DNA of 64,000 nt from Paenibacillus sp. 1011MAR3C5 (GCF_003591485.1 NZ_QZCF01000008.1:124001-188000); one strand, 5' to 3'; counted from the stretch's first letter, positions 10,801 through 19,402 are shown. Numbers and translations: made by a program. Notes: a model not told the origin generated them from the sequence alone.

Positions 10801-11480
10801 CGCTGGGCAAAGACATAATCCGCATATTGAGTCATCGGCTGAGGAAGTGCCGATAGGTTCCCTCCTGATGATAGCGCATCATAGATCGAGGACAGCTCCC
10901 GGATGAACACGCCAAGCGACCAGCCGTCGAATACGATATGATGCATTGTGAGAATAAGCTGGTACTCCTGATCCTCCAGCCGAATGAGCGTCGCCCACCA
11001 GAGCGGTCCGAGCCGCAGATCGCAGGGCCGCTGCACATCGTCATTCACGATCCGCTCCGCTTCCGCGAACCGCACATCCTCCGGCCATGCTCGAAGGTCA
11101 ATGGAGCGCAGCATCACCTTAGGAGAAGCGGCCACAAGCTGCACCGGCCTGCCTTCATCGCCCATACGAAATGTCGTACGAAGCACTTCATGCCTGCGGG
11201 CCATCTCATGCAGGCTCTCCGACATCAGCTCCTGGTCCCATTCGCCGAATAGGCGGAAGGCTGAGGGAATATTATAGAACGGGCTATGCGGATCTAGTTC
11301 CTGCAAGAACCATAAGCGCTGCTGCGTGAAGGAGAGCGGAATAGGCTCTCCCGTCCGAGACTTGGCCGGAGACGGCTCCGACACCGCATCTTCGGCTTTC
11401 TTTTTCTTAATCGCTTCCAGCAATTGCAGCCGCTTCTCCGGCGACAATGCTGCCAGCTTGTCCGTCAGCTTCTCACTCAT
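4854..11480 (-). CDS. Two-module NRPS: C-A-T-Cy-A(Cys)-T
   Basis: 2208 aa. Domains: condensation (about 46-480, HHIVFDGWS at 180-188); adenylation 1 (about 505-1000, YTSGTTGQPKG at 655-665); carrier 1 (GGHSLL, Ser1051); heterocyclization (about 1118-1545, starting LTEVQQAYWIGR, with the diagnostic DALVFDAWS = D1249-x4-D1254-x2-S1257 in place of HHxxxDG); adenylation 2 (about 1610-2110); carrier 2 (GGDSLL, Ser2160). Hand alignment to the GrsA pocket gives DLYNLSLIW for A2, the classic cysteine code, which agrees with a Cy domain making a thiazoline. A1 reads DVGECGSID, one change from a known ornithine code (DVGEIGSID). No epimerization, reductase or terminal thioesterase domain follows carrier 2. 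ATGA overlap with the PKS gene upstream shows translational coupling. Confidence 0.95.
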   Translation of the reverse strand: MSEKLTDKLAALSPEKRLQLLEAIKKKKAEDAVSEPSPAKSRTGEPIPLSFTQQRLWFLQELDPHSPFYNIPSAFRLFGEWDQELMSESLHEMARRHEVLRTTFRMGDEGRPVQLVAASPKVMLRSIDLRAWPEDVRFAEAERIVNDDVQRPCDLRLGPLWWATLIRLEDQEYQLILTMHHIVFDGWSLGVFIRELSSIYDALSSGGNLSALPQPMTQYADYVFAQRERASQELQSRQLAYWRRHLAGELPVLELPADRPRPPVQTFRGAMHTLVLPRELYDALKTYSRKHEATLFMTLLSLFKVLLYRYTGVSDIIVGFPISGRHLPGTEHAIGVFVNTLPLRTGVSGLQTFAELLGELRRTALNAYENQDVPFDRLVETIKPERNLSHNPLFQVLFTYQNALPPIRTGDRSITYEAIDGGTSKFDLSLDIFEGPDGPTCIFEYNTDLYDRDRIVRMAEHFQVLAEAVAGDESCRIAELPLLGTAERERMLVDWNRTSKPYERVAAIHQLFERQAARIPNGTAVVMDGESLTYRELDERADHIALKLQGMGVVSGTRVGICVERSLDMIAGVLAILKAGGAYVPVDPDYPAERIAYMVEDAGLSVMLTQHALADRFTGGGLATLLLDAGEAETLGAETLHQPVIMEEDLAYLVYTSGTTGQPKGTMVSHASLVNAYFGWEDIYRLRDVKAHLQLASFSFDVFTGDWVRALCSGAKLVLLKKDTMLDAPRLYELMKKERIDAAEFVPAVFRNLIRYLEAAGQKLDFMRVLCIGSDRWYIHEYKHFRRFCGPDTRLINSYGLTEATIDSTYFEGDVAGMSPNQLIPIGKPFPNQQAYVLDASQQPVPVGVPGELYIGGRGLALGYWNRPALTAGRFIPHPIIGHEGTLVYRTGDRARYLPDGHIELLDRMDNQVKLRGYRIELGEIETALNRDPSVRECVVQVWEDRLLAAWIVPEAGMSVNTDRLRSAVKLSLPDYMVPASFVVMEELPLTANGKVDRGALPAPTLQSEDDGSYAAPRTLIEEKLAGIWAELFQVRRMGIHSDFFVNGGHSLLAIQLIASIRESFQVDLTLQVLFQAPTIAELAVIIAEKSGQQQRHEEAVQALPELRKDPEGRHKRFPLTEVQQAYWIGRNEAFEMGNVSTHSYDELEVEHIDPARFQLAWNRLVQRHDMLRAIVTEDGMQQVLEHVPEYEIAVLDLRGRPVDDTESALAALRESMSHQMLETDRWPVFDLRLTLLDQGRARIHLSSDALVFDAWSYVILLKELSELHQDSDAELPELELTFRDYVHAEARMKETDAYKRSLAYWKERIPSLPPAPELPMAKSPGSLKNPYFSRLHNRLDADVWSRLKSKATRMGLTASGVLLSAYAEVLAAWSKNRSFCLNLTFLNRLQIHPQVHDIVGEFTSLTLLEINHTDGINFVDRAGRTQQKLWHDLEHHHVSGVHVLRELSRAQGGLTRALMPVVFTSALTLPIPDRQSSGFDLKPFYSITQTSQVWLDCGVWEDEKVLYCNWDVVRELFPEGMLEDMFAAYFGLLNRLANEDDIWHEGWVIRTQGQDSAGIAQEGAVAGSAIAAIAQAPVDAVESIDSPNVPEGLSDREGPSNPTIDASSCRAPALLHELFYEQVKLDPKQAAIATSQFEITYGELNRMTNRYARQLRKEGAAPNRLVAVVMEKGWEQAAAVLAVLKSGAAYLPIDPDMPQERIQYLLQQGRVHIVLTQSWLEAKLHGLGEEMTLLAVEYDGLARLQDGPLDSVQQPEDLAYVIYTSGSTGKPKGVMIDHLGALNTVLDINERFSVSSSDKVFALSALSFDLSVYDLFGTLAAGGTIVIPDSDHRKDPAHWLYMMRKERVTIWNSVPALMNMLVEFASGQRERLNKSLRLVLMSGDWIPLALPDAIRALCEDVELISLGGATEASIWSILYPIGHVDPAWSSIPYGKAMRNQGMHVLNDAMEPCPMWVPGQLYISGIGLAQGYYRDEEKTLASFVVHPRTGERLYRTGDLGRWLPDGNIEFMGREDFQVKIQGYRIELGEIETALVQHPQVREAVAAVAGAGGQQKLAAYLVLHQEGVADQEGIRGYLANKLPDYMIPSYFMVLDALPLTANGKINRKELPSVEFAEIACSVEAVPPRTETEARIASIWLELLNLESVSVFDNFFELGGDSLLAVRLMVRLQADTGCPQPLRVLFEQPTIAGLAARMKAWDEQPVASLS

Positions 11481-14400
11481 TCCTTAAGCCCCCCGCCGGC
11501 AGCTACTTCTTGAAGCAGGGCTTCGACCTCTTCCAATGAGAGGGAATCTGCTTCCGATAGCAGCTCCTTCAAGTCTGCATCCAACTCCTTGCTATCGACC
11601 GCAAGCTGCGACAATAACGTGACCGTCAGCTGTGAGACGCTCGAGCCCTTCAGCAATTCCACGACGGCGACGCTCATCCCCAGATTCGTCTCGATCCGAT
11701 TCTTCATCTCGATCGCCATCATCGAATCAAGCCCCCATACGCTAAGCGGCTGCTCCGGCAATAGTTGCGAGCGGTTAATGCGCAGAATGCCCGATACGAC
11801 GTCCAGCAAATAGTGCTCAAGCAAGCGATGCCGCTCTTCGGCGTCAACGGCTGCTCCCAGCTGGCTCCTTATGCCGGCATGCCCATCCCCTTGCCCGGTT
11901 GCCTTCCTGTCCTCCTCGGTCTGCGCCGACAGGCGCTCCAGCATGATCGGTGCAATGCCCATCGGGAAATTCTTCTCCGCAACGACCGGCCAGTCTGCTG
12001 CCAGCACCGTCGCCTGTGCGAGCCGTTGGCCGAGCAAATGCTCCATCGCTTCCAGCCCATGCGCATTGCTCATCGGGTAGAAGCCCCGATTGCCGAAGAA
12101 CTCGACCAGATCGAGCTGTGTAGCCATGCCGATCTCGCCCCATGGCCCCCAATTGATGCTGAGCCCCGGCAATCCGAGCGACCGGCGATGATGCGCAAGT
12201 GCATCGAGAAAGGCGTTGCCCGCCGAATAATTCGCTTGCCCTGGCGATACAACTACCGAAGCCAGGGACGAGAACAGGACAAAGAAGTCGAGTGGCGCGT
12301 CCGCGTATTGGCGATGCAGGTTCCATGCTCCCGCTACCTTCGGCTGAAGCACGTCGCTGAACTGCCCTTTCGTCATCTGAACGAGCAGCTGCGGCTTTGC
12401 CACGCCTGCCGCATGAATAATGCCCCGGACAGCTGGCCATCCCTCCTGCTCATACGTGCGCATGAACTCGGCAAGCTGGTCGGCATCCGCGACATCAAGA
12501 CCAGCGACGTGCACCGAAGCTCCCATCGCTTCCAGAGCGCGCACTGCGGCAATTCGACTTGCCACTGACGGATTGTCTCGCTCCGCATCTTTCCAGAATG
12601 CACGCGGAGGCAGCTTCTCGCGACCGACCAGAATGAGCCTGCGCGCCCCGCGCTCTACCATCCACCTCGCGACGAGCTGGCCTAAGCCGCCGAAGCCGCC
12701 CGTAATGAGATAGCTGCCGTCAGGCCGCAGCTTCGCCGGAATTCTCGCCATTGGAGCGCAGGCCTCAAGCCGGGCTACATAGCGCCCGCCGCTCCGGAAG
12801 GCCACCTGATCCTCGCCGTCTGAGCGCCGAATTTCCTCCAACAACCCGTTTATGCTGCGATTCTCCGTATCGATGATACCGCCCCATATATCCTTGTGCT
12901 CCTGATGTCCGAGCGTTCTCGCAAGGCCCCACAGCATCGACTGATGAAGCGCAAGCCCGCGGAAGCCAGGCTGGACAGGCTGGCTGTCGCTCGTCACCAG
13001 CCACAGCTTCGGCTTTCTTCTCCAGCTGCGCCCGGTAATGGCCTGCACCAGATGCATGACCGCAATGACGCCTTCCTGCTCCGCTTCCTTCCATTCCGCT
13101 TGACCTGCTTCCTCCGTATGCGCTGCATTCAGACTCCATAGATGGATGACGCCGCGAATATCCGCGTCTTCACCTGAGCATACGGCTTCCAGAAGACGAA
13201 CAAAGTCATCAGGAGATGCCGGGTTAACGCCATAATGTCCAAGAGTCTCATCTGCGCGATATACGCGCTCCGGGTAAATCTGAATACAGGCCGCGCCCTG
13301 ATCGGCAAGCTCGCCAGCCAGCTTATCGCCCTCGCCATGCCGGTCCATGAAGAGCAGCCAGCGGCCTGTCACATTTTGATCCTCTGTTGCTGCGGCAGGA
13401 AGCCGTTCCTGCTGCACCCAGTTCATCTCATACAGCTGCTGCGGCTTATTCAGAGCAGCCGATTCATCCCGCAGCGAGACGGCGCGACAGCCTTGAATAT
13501 CCAGAATGAGATTGCCCTCCGTATCCATCAGTCGGATATCGCCAAGCAGGCCGGAAGCATCCTGCTCCGAGATTGTGGCATGAATCCACATCGCATCCGA
13601 CAGCTCGCGATAGACATGCCCCTGATTGACCCCGACCGGCATATAGACGGAAGAAGCATTCGGATCGATGGGCAGTGCAGCGGCCATAACCTGGAAGCAA
13701 ACATCCAGCACGGCCGGATGAATACGGTAGGCGGACAGCTCCGATGCCAGATTCACTGGAACGTCCACTCTCGCCAGCGCCTCGTTGCGGCCTTGCCATA
13801 ATTGCCGGATTCCCTGAAAAGCCGGTCCATACTGAAGTCCCATCGTCATGAAATGGTTGTAGCAGACATCACGGGCAATCTCAGTCCCGCAGCGTGCTTG
13901 CAATTCGCCAAGCTCTGTACGGCTGGCCTGGCCATGATGCGGCCTGACGCAGCCTTCCGCGTGAAGAGTCCAATCCGTATCACCCTGACTGCTGAATATG
14001 CTGAATCGGGAAGCATTCGAATCGAGGGTCACGCGCAGCTTGACCGTATCTCCTTCCCCGATAAAGAGAGCTTTCTTGAAAGCAATAGCTTCGGTATGCA
14101 GGACGGCTGCTTCTTCGCCGTACAGCTCCCGCGTCGCAGCGAGGCCCATCTCCACATAGCCCGCACCTGGGAATACAACCGCATTCTGAATGCGGTGATC
14201 GTCCAGGAACGGCAGGCGGCGGACATCCAGCTCCACCTCCCATGTCGGATATGGCGATGGCAAGCGGCGGCCGAGCAGCGGGTGAGAAGCACTTCCAATC
14301 CGGTCCTGCTCGGATAACGCGGATTCATGCCAGTAGCGCTGACGCTGCCAGGGATAAGACGGATAAGGGATAAATGGCTTCTTGCCCGGGTACAGCGAAT

Positions 14401-17032
14401 CCCAATGGATCTCATAACCGAATTCGTACAGCATGCCCAGCGACTCCAACACCGTTCTCCGCTCAGCGGCTCCTCGCTTCAAGGACGGAATGGTATGGCC
14501 TGTCCTTCCGAGCTTCATCAGCGATTCCGAGATCGAGCTCGACAAGACAGGATGCGGACCGATTTCCACGAATAGGCCGTATCCATCCCGTATCATATCC
14601 TGTACAGCGGAAGCAAAGTAGACCGGCTCCCGTACATTCTTCCACCAATACTCCGCATGGAGCTCCATGCCGTCGATTCGATGGCCTGTCGCCGTGCTGT
14701 ATAGCGGAATAGCTGTATGAGACAGCTCCAGACCGCGAAGCTCGTTCATCAGGTCCGCCTGCAGGGGCTCCATGTAATGGCTGTGGTACGGTACGCTGAC
14801 ATGCAAGTATTTGCAGAAGATGCCTTCCGACTCCAGCTTGTTCGTCAGCGTTCCCAGCGCCTCCGGCTCGCCGACTAGCGTCACCGCACTTGGACTGTTG
14901 ATGGCGGCTATGGATACCGCGCCCTCCGTGCGGGCTAGCCTCCGCTCTGCCTCCTCCAAGGAAAGCCCGACGGCTGCCATCTTGCCTTGTCCCGTCGTCT
15001 TCTGCTGCAGGCGGCTGCGGTGATAGATGACCCGGACAGCCTCCTCCAGCGACATCGCACCCGCGATATGGGCTGCCGCCACTTCACCGGCGCTATGGCC
15101 CACAATCGCCTCCGGTACAATACCCCATGATTGCCACAGCTCAGCCAGCGCAATTTGAAGAGCAAAGTTAGCCGGCTGAGCCACCTCGGTCTCGCCCATG
15201 CGCGATTCCGGCTCCTTCGCCATCATCGCATCCAGCAGCGACCAGCCGGCATGCGCCGTGAACAGGCGGTCGCACTTCTCGATTGCCGCCCGGAAGACGG
15301 GCTCCTCGCCGATCAGCTGGCGGCCCATTGCCCACCACTGCGGGCCCATGCCGGTGAAGACGAAGGCGAGCGGCGGCAGCGCCGCAGGCGTTCCGTCACG
15401 ATTCAGTCCGGCCGGCTCCGGCAGCGCATCCCGCTGGGCGATCCCCTCAAGCAGCTCAGCCCACTCCTTCTTCGTCCCCGCAACTGCTGCGATGCGGACG
15501 CCATGATGATCGCGGCGCCTTGACAGCATATAGCCGGTATCGTGCAGGGATGCCGTCTCTGCTGGCCGCTCCGACCTCGCTCTCATACTCATGGCGAATG
15601 TCCGCAGCGCTTCTTCGCTTCTAGCAGACAGAGGCAGCAGCATATCCCGTTCCTCATCGCCGCCGCTCTGCAACTGGGTGCCTCTGCCCAGCTCCGGCGC
15701 CTCTTGCACGATGACATGGGCGTTCGTGCCACCGAAGCCGAATGAGTTCACCCCTGCAAGACGAGGCCCGTCCGCATGCGGCCAGTCGGTCAATTGCTGC
15801 GGAACCTGCAGCTTCAGCTCATCGAACCGGATGTTCTCATTCGCTTCGATCAGATGCAGATGCGGCGGGATCTGACGATGCTTTAGGCAGAGAACTGCCT
15901 TGATCAAGCCCGCGATGCCGGCAGCCGCTTCGGTATGACCGATATTTGTCTTCACCGAGCCAATGTAGCAAGGCTTGCCCTCCTCCCTGCCTTCGGACAG
16001 GAACGAACCCAGCGCGTTCGCCTCGATTGGATCGCCGACCGGCGTTCCTGTGCCGTGGGCTTCGACATACTGAACCTCTGCCGGATGAACGCCGGCTTTC
16101 CGGTATACGTCCTCCATTAGCGCACGCTGCGCTTCCCCGCGGGGAACCGTAATACCGGAGCTGTGTCCGTCCTGGTTCACACCTGTTCCCCTGATCACCG
16201 CATGAATCGGATCGCCTTCCTGAATCGCCTTTGACAGCGTCTTCAACACGACCATGCCGGCTCCCTCTCCGCGAACATATCCATTCGCTCTGGAATCGAA
16301 TGCCTTCGAGCGGCCATCCGGGGACAGCATGCCCGCCTTCGACTCGGCGATGAAGTAATCCGGCTTCAGCATCACATTAACCCCGCCGGCAAGCGCAAGC
16401 GAGCTCTCTCCGTTCCACAGGCTTTGGCAAGCCAAATGGACAGCTACCAGGGAGGAAGAGCAAGCTGTATCCAGCGAGATGCTAGGGCCGCGGAAGTCGA
16501 ATAGATATGAGATTCGATTCGCCAGCAGCGTCATCATCGCGCCAGTCGCCGTATGCGAATCTACCAGATGCCGATTGCTCTCTGAAAATTGCAGAAGCTT
16601 GTAATCCAGCGTAAAACCGCCCATAAAGACGCCGGTATCGGAGCCCTTTAGCCTTTCGGCTACCTGTCCTCCGTTCTCCAGCGCCTCCCAACAGACCTCC
16701 AGCAGCAGGCGCTGCTGCGGGTCCATAAGCGATGCCTCGCGAGGAGATATTCCGAAGAAGGACGCGTCAAAACGGTCAATCTGCTCCAGAAAACCTCCCC
16801 ATTGCGTATTCGTCTTGCCTGGTTTCGATCGGTCCGGATCGTAATATGTCGCTCTGCTCCAACGATCCTGAGGAACATCTGTAATGCCGTCAACGCCCCT
16901 CTGCAAGATGTTCCAGAAAGCTTCGGGATTGCTCGCGCCTCCAGGGAAGCGACAACCCATGCCAATGATTGCAATCGGTTCTTTCGCATGCTGCAATTCG
17001 TTGATGCCCATGGCTTGTTCCTGTCTGTTCAC
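11477..17032 (-). CDS. Type I polyketide synthase module KS-AT-DH-KR-ACP
   Basis: 1851 aa. KS (about 18-445) with DTACSSS (Cys191), HGTGT (His326) and NIGH (His366). AT (about 555-850) with GHSAG (Ser647) and the unusual substrate-loop motif VPYHSH at 747-752, so malonyl versus methylmalonyl choice is not clear. DH (about 915-1195) with the catalytic His946 in DDHRIQNAVVFPG and Asp1110 in HPAVLDVCFQ. KR (about 1200-1700) with GGFGGLG at 1445-1451 and the Ser-Tyr1602-Asn1606 set, without an LDD motif. ACP with GLDSMM (Ser1770). No loading domain and no ER. It should add one ketide unit and leave an alpha,beta-unsaturated acyl chain for the NRPS. GTG start with AGAGGTGAGA ribosome site. Confidence 0.95.
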   Translation of the reverse strand: MNRQEQAMGINELQHAKEPIAIIGMGCRFPGGASNPEAFWNILQRGVDGITDVPQDRWSRATYYDPDRSKPGKTNTQWGGFLEQIDRFDASFFGISPREASLMDPQQRLLLEVCWEALENGGQVAERLKGSDTGVFMGGFTLDYKLLQFSESNRHLVDSHTATGAMMTLLANRISYLFDFRGPSISLDTACSSSLVAVHLACQSLWNGESSLALAGGVNVMLKPDYFIAESKAGMLSPDGRSKAFDSRANGYVRGEGAGMVVLKTLSKAIQEGDPIHAVIRGTGVNQDGHSSGITVPRGEAQRALMEDVYRKAGVHPAEVQYVEAHGTGTPVGDPIEANALGSFLSEGREEGKPCYIGSVKTNIGHTEAAAGIAGLIKAVLCLKHRQIPPHLHLIEANENIRFDELKLQVPQQLTDWPHADGPRLAGVNSFGFGGTNAHVIVQEAPELGRGTQLQSGGDEERDMLLPLSARSEEALRTFAMSMRARSERPAETASLHDTGYMLSRRRDHHGVRIAAVAGTKKEWAELLEGIAQRDALPEPAGLNRDGTPAALPPLAFVFTGMGPQWWAMGRQLIGEEPVFRAAIEKCDRLFTAHAGWSLLDAMMAKEPESRMGETEVAQPANFALQIALAELWQSWGIVPEAIVGHSAGEVAAAHIAGAMSLEEAVRVIYHRSRLQQKTTGQGKMAAVGLSLEEAERRLARTEGAVSIAAINSPSAVTLVGEPEALGTLTNKLESEGIFCKYLHVSVPYHSHYMEPLQADLMNELRGLELSHTAIPLYSTATGHRIDGMELHAEYWWKNVREPVYFASAVQDMIRDGYGLFVEIGPHPVLSSSISESLMKLGRTGHTIPSLKRGAAERRTVLESLGMLYEFGYEIHWDSLYPGKKPFIPYPSYPWQRQRYWHESALSEQDRIGSASHPLLGRRLPSPYPTWEVELDVRRLPFLDDHRIQNAVVFPGAGYVEMGLAATRELYGEEAAVLHTEAIAFKKALFIGEGDTVKLRVTLDSNASRFSIFSSQGDTDWTLHAEGCVRPHHGQASRTELGELQARCGTEIARDVCYNHFMTMGLQYGPAFQGIRQLWQGRNEALARVDVPVNLASELSAYRIHPAVLDVCFQVMAAALPIDPNASSVYMPVGVNQGHVYRELSDAMWIHATISEQDASGLLGDIRLMDTEGNLILDIQGCRAVSLRDESAALNKPQQLYEMNWVQQERLPAAATEDQNVTGRWLLFMDRHGEGDKLAGELADQGAACIQIYPERVYRADETLGHYGVNPASPDDFVRLLEAVCSGEDADIRGVIHLWSLNAAHTEEAGQAEWKEAEQEGVIAVMHLVQAITGRSWRRKPKLWLVTSDSQPVQPGFRGLALHQSMLWGLARTLGHQEHKDIWGGIIDTENRSINGLLEEIRRSDGEDQVAFRSGGRYVARLEACAPMARIPAKLRPDGSYLITGGFGGLGQLVARWMVERGARRLILVGREKLPPRAFWKDAERDNPSVASRIAAVRALEAMGASVHVAGLDVADADQLAEFMRTYEQEGWPAVRGIIHAAGVAKPQLLVQMTKGQFSDVLQPKVAGAWNLHRQYADAPLDFFVLFSSLASVVVSPGQANYSAGNAFLDALAHHRRSLGLPGLSINWGPWGEIGMATQLDLVEFFGNRGFYPMSNAHGLEAMEHLLGQRLAQATVLAADWPVVAEKNFPMGIAPIMLERLSAQTEEDRKATGQGDGHAGIRSQLGAAVDAEERHRLLEHYLLDVVSGILRINRSQLLPEQPLSVWGLDSMMAIEMKNRIETNLGMSVAVVELLKGSSVSQLTVTLLSQLAVDSKELDADLKELLSEADSLSLEEVEALLQEVAAGGGLKE

Positions 17033-17052
17033 CCGATCTCACCTCTTGTTTC

Positions 17053-18012
17053 CTATGAAATTTTTTTATGATCCGATAGGCTCTGGAACCAGGCCATCGT
17101 CTCGGCAACGGCTTGCTCGTGAGGCGTCGTGTCCTTGCCGAACATCTTCTCGTATTTGCTCGTGTTCACGACAAACGGATCCTCGAACAAGTAGAGCATT
17201 TCCTTGATCTCTCTCATATTCGCATTAAATAGAGAGAGCAGTGCTACGAATGCTTTTGGCGCGACACGGAACCTCGGTTCCCTGCCTGCCATGCTGTAGA
17301 TCATCGTTACGATCTGGCGTGTCGTAAGCGTCTCAGACGCCGGGATATGCCAGATATGCCCAAGCGATGCCTGGGATTGACCCAGCTTCACCAGCCCCTT
17401 GGCAAAATCGCGAATGTATATATAAGTGTGAGGAGCGTCAATGTTGCCCAGCACTTCGGCTGGCTTGCCTTCTAGCGCGGCTCGGAAGACCCGCTCTCCC
17501 AAGGCGGAATCCAGAACGCCCGGCCCGAAAAAGTCGGGAGCGCGGCCGATGGCTGCCCGCACCTTGCCGCTGCGATGCGCAGTCAAGAGCCTGTTGGCCA
17601 TTTGGGCCCGTGTAATGCCCTTGCGTCCATCGGCTTTGTTCGGAAGGTCTTCCGTCAGATCCCGTCTCGCACTGCCGTACATGTATAAATTGTCTGCATA
17701 GACGATAATCGCCTTCTCGTTCTCTGCCGCTTCGATAATACCGTCCATAATGGGCGGGAACATCTCAGGCCAAGCCGTATAGGGCGCCTTGGCGCAATGA
17801 TAGATGACGGACGCTCCCCGGCAGGCCGCTGCAATTTCAACCGAAATCGTCGCATCCCCCTTCACGACCTGCACCGACTTAGGTACATTGGCACGTCCGC
17901 TGCGATTCACCATGCGCACCTTTTTGCCCTGAAACTGCAACTCCTCCATAACCGCCATGCCGAGCGGCCCGGTACCAATGACTACATGAAGTTCATCCAT
18001 CTCCTCACACAT
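17053..18012 (-). CDS. NAD(P)-dependent epimerase/dehydratase-like extended SDR
   Basis: 319 aa. The N-terminal nucleotide site VVIGTGPLGMAV (GxGxxG) is followed by VRMVNRSG and by an atypical active-site region (YADNLYMYG). The C-terminal substrate part resembles NmrA-like or epimerase members of the extended SDR superfamily. It is the first gene of the biosynthetic operon, 20 bases ahead of the PKS, which suggests a tailoring or precursor-forming oxidoreduction, though genes like this also occur in unrelated places. The upstream ATG at 18012 has AGGAAGGGGA before it; an in-frame ATG lies four codons later. Confidence 0.8.
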   Translation of the reverse strand: MCEEMDELHVVIGTGPLGMAVMEELQFQGKKVRMVNRSGRANVPKSVQVVKGDATISVEIAAACRGASVIYHCAKAPYTAWPEMFPPIMDGIIEAAENEKAIIVYADNLYMYGSARRDLTEDLPNKADGRKGITRAQMANRLLTAHRSGKVRAAIGRAPDFFGPGVLDSALGERVFRAALEGKPAEVLGNIDAPHTYIYIRDFAKGLVKLGQSQASLGHIWHIPASETLTTRQIVTMIYSMAGREPRFRVAPKAFVALLSLFNANMREIKEMLYLFEDPFVVNTSKYEKMFGKDTTPHEQAVAETMAWFQSLSDHKKIS

Positions 18013-18050
18013 TCCCCTTCCTAATATGGAGTCTACAACCTACGATGCTA

Positions 18051-18079
18051 ATTATAACCATTTTGAGAATCGCAGTAAA
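18051..18079 (-). promoter_or_regulatory. Sigma-A-type promoter of the PKS-NRPS operon
   Basis: On the minus strand TTTACT (18074-18079), a 17-bp spacer and TATAAT (18051-18056) lie about 40 bases ahead of the SDR start. The perfect -10 and ideal spacing make it the best candidate for the whole operon. Confidence 0.65.
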
Positions 18080-18151
18080 TATCTTTAGTCAAGTAAATTT
18101 TATTAATTGTGTTCAGTTATTTACGTACATACTAAAAAGTGCTCGAAGAAG

Positions 18152-18195
18152 CAAAAAAAACAAGCCAGCAGCGGGTTTGAACCGCTGCCGGCTTG
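18152..18195 (-). terminator. Terminator of the TetR-DUF4188 operon
   Basis: 14-bp stem with one mismatch (CAAGCCAGCAGCGG / CCGCTGCCGGCTTG), then on the minus strand an unbroken run of eight or more T. It separates this operon from the PKS-NRPS promoter. Confidence 0.85.
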
Positions 18196-18266
18196 CTTGG
18201 GCTATGCTTATTCGGAGGTATGCTTTCTCATAAACGCGTCCTACAACGTATCCTTCTGGAGCCAGT

Positions 18267-18743
18267 CTACGACTTTTTCCCAAGCCGTTGTGTCGCCGAA
18301 TCCTTGCTTGCCGTAATCGGCTGATGACTGCCGGCCTTGGCCAGCCCGTGTATGGGCATATTGTTGTACATCGCCTCATAGCCGCCCGCGCGCACCTCAT
18401 ACGTCTCATGGTAGATGCCGACGCTGCCGCCAGCCCCGACCTTCCGGTGGAAGTTCCGCCAGGCCTTCAGATGCTTCTGCCCATGTCTCGCATAATGCTC
18501 CAGCTGCTCGAATGATCGCCAGTACTGAATAACCGTGATACCGCGCCAGGAGAAGTGGAAGCTCGCATGAAGAAATCCCAGCTCCTTGTTCGTATACAGC
18601 TCTTGCAGCATAGGGCTCATCGCGAGCGTCACCGGCAGCCACCGATGCACCGCCCATATCCGGTTAATCCGCACGCCGATATGGAATACGACGAACGAGC
18701 CCTCCATCCCAGCCGTATATCTTCCAGGGAATATGACGGCCAT
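18267..18743 (-). CDS. DUF4188 family protein
   Basis: 158 aa matching the DUF4188 pattern: GRYTAGMEGSFVVFHIGVRIN at the N-terminus (here split by position 10-30), then INRIWAVHRWLPV, VIQYWRSFEQLEHYAR, and the end motif GGYEAMYNNMPIHGLAKAG. The conserved Trp-Arg-Ser-Phe core resembles the dimeric alpha/beta-barrel monooxygenase group, but no reaction is established for the family. It begins 8 bases after the TetR stop, inside a shared transcript, so the TetR protein probably controls it. Confidence 0.85.
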   Translation of the reverse strand: MAVIFPGRYTAGMEGSFVVFHIGVRINRIWAVHRWLPVTLAMSPMLQELYTNKELGFLHASFHFSWRGITVIQYWRSFEQLEHYARHGQKHLKAWRNFHRKVGAGGSVGIYHETYEVRAGGYEAMYNNMPIHGLAKAGSHQPITASKDSATQRLGKKS

Positions 18744-18751
18744 CCGGTTCC

Positions 18752-19402
18752 CTACCCTTTCTCCAGAAGATGCAGATGAATCTCATAGAACCCGATAATA
18801 TCGGTCGAAGCATACTGCTGTGCAGTCAGGAACGAGCCATAGAAGATCGTGAACAGCACCTTGACCGCACGGTCAAGCGATATCCCATCCTTCAGCGTTC
18901 CCGTCTTCTCGGCATGCTCCATGCTGGTATGAAAGATCTTATAGAGATCGGGCGTAGAGCTGCCTATCTCTTCATGATCGGGAAAGAGCAGCCGGACCTC
19001 CGCTTCGCTCATCTCCTGCAAGCGAGGGTGCATTCTCATCTCCGCCAGGAACGAGATCAGACTGGGCAGAATGCCCGGCGTCGCCTTCGTCTGGTCGGCG
19101 ACCTTGTACAGCAAGTGCCGGATGGCATCGAAGCCCTTCTTCTTCTCCTGCTCAATCTCGATAATCCGCTCCGTCAGCCACACTCGCATGAAATAGACGA
19201 GCACATCTTCCTTCTTCGGAAAAAACTTAAAAAACGTAACACGCGACACTTCGGCCTGTCGACAAATGTCTTCCAGCATCACTTCATGGAACATTTTGTC
19301 TTCCATTAAGGACAGGCTAGCTTCATATAAAGCAATCTTGGCTCTAGCCTTCTTGATCTCCCTTAATGAAATATCCGCTATAACCACGAGCATCATCCTC
19401 AT
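18752..19402 (-). CDS. TetR/AcrR family regulator
   Basis: 216 aa. The DNA-binding part is at about residues 18-70: a helix with ARAKIALYEASLSLM, then LEDICRQAEVSRVTFFKFFPKKEDVL (recognition helix VSRVTFFKFF). The C-terminal 140 residues are the helical ligand and dimer domain. It is cotranscribed with the DUF4188 gene and likely represses its own operon, as is usual for the family. The start at 19402 has only a weak ribosome site; no better downstream start is evident. Confidence 0.88.
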   Translation of the reverse strand: MRMMLVVIADISLREIKKARAKIALYEASLSLMEDKMFHEVMLEDICRQAEVSRVTFFKFFPKKEDVLVYFMRVWLTERIIEIEQEKKKGFDAIRHLLYKVADQTKATPGILPSLISFLAEMRMHPRLQEMSEAEVRLLFPDHEEIGSSTPDLYKIFHTSMEHAEKTGTLKDGISLDRAVKVLFTIFYGSFLTAQQYASTDIIGFYEIHLHLLEKG

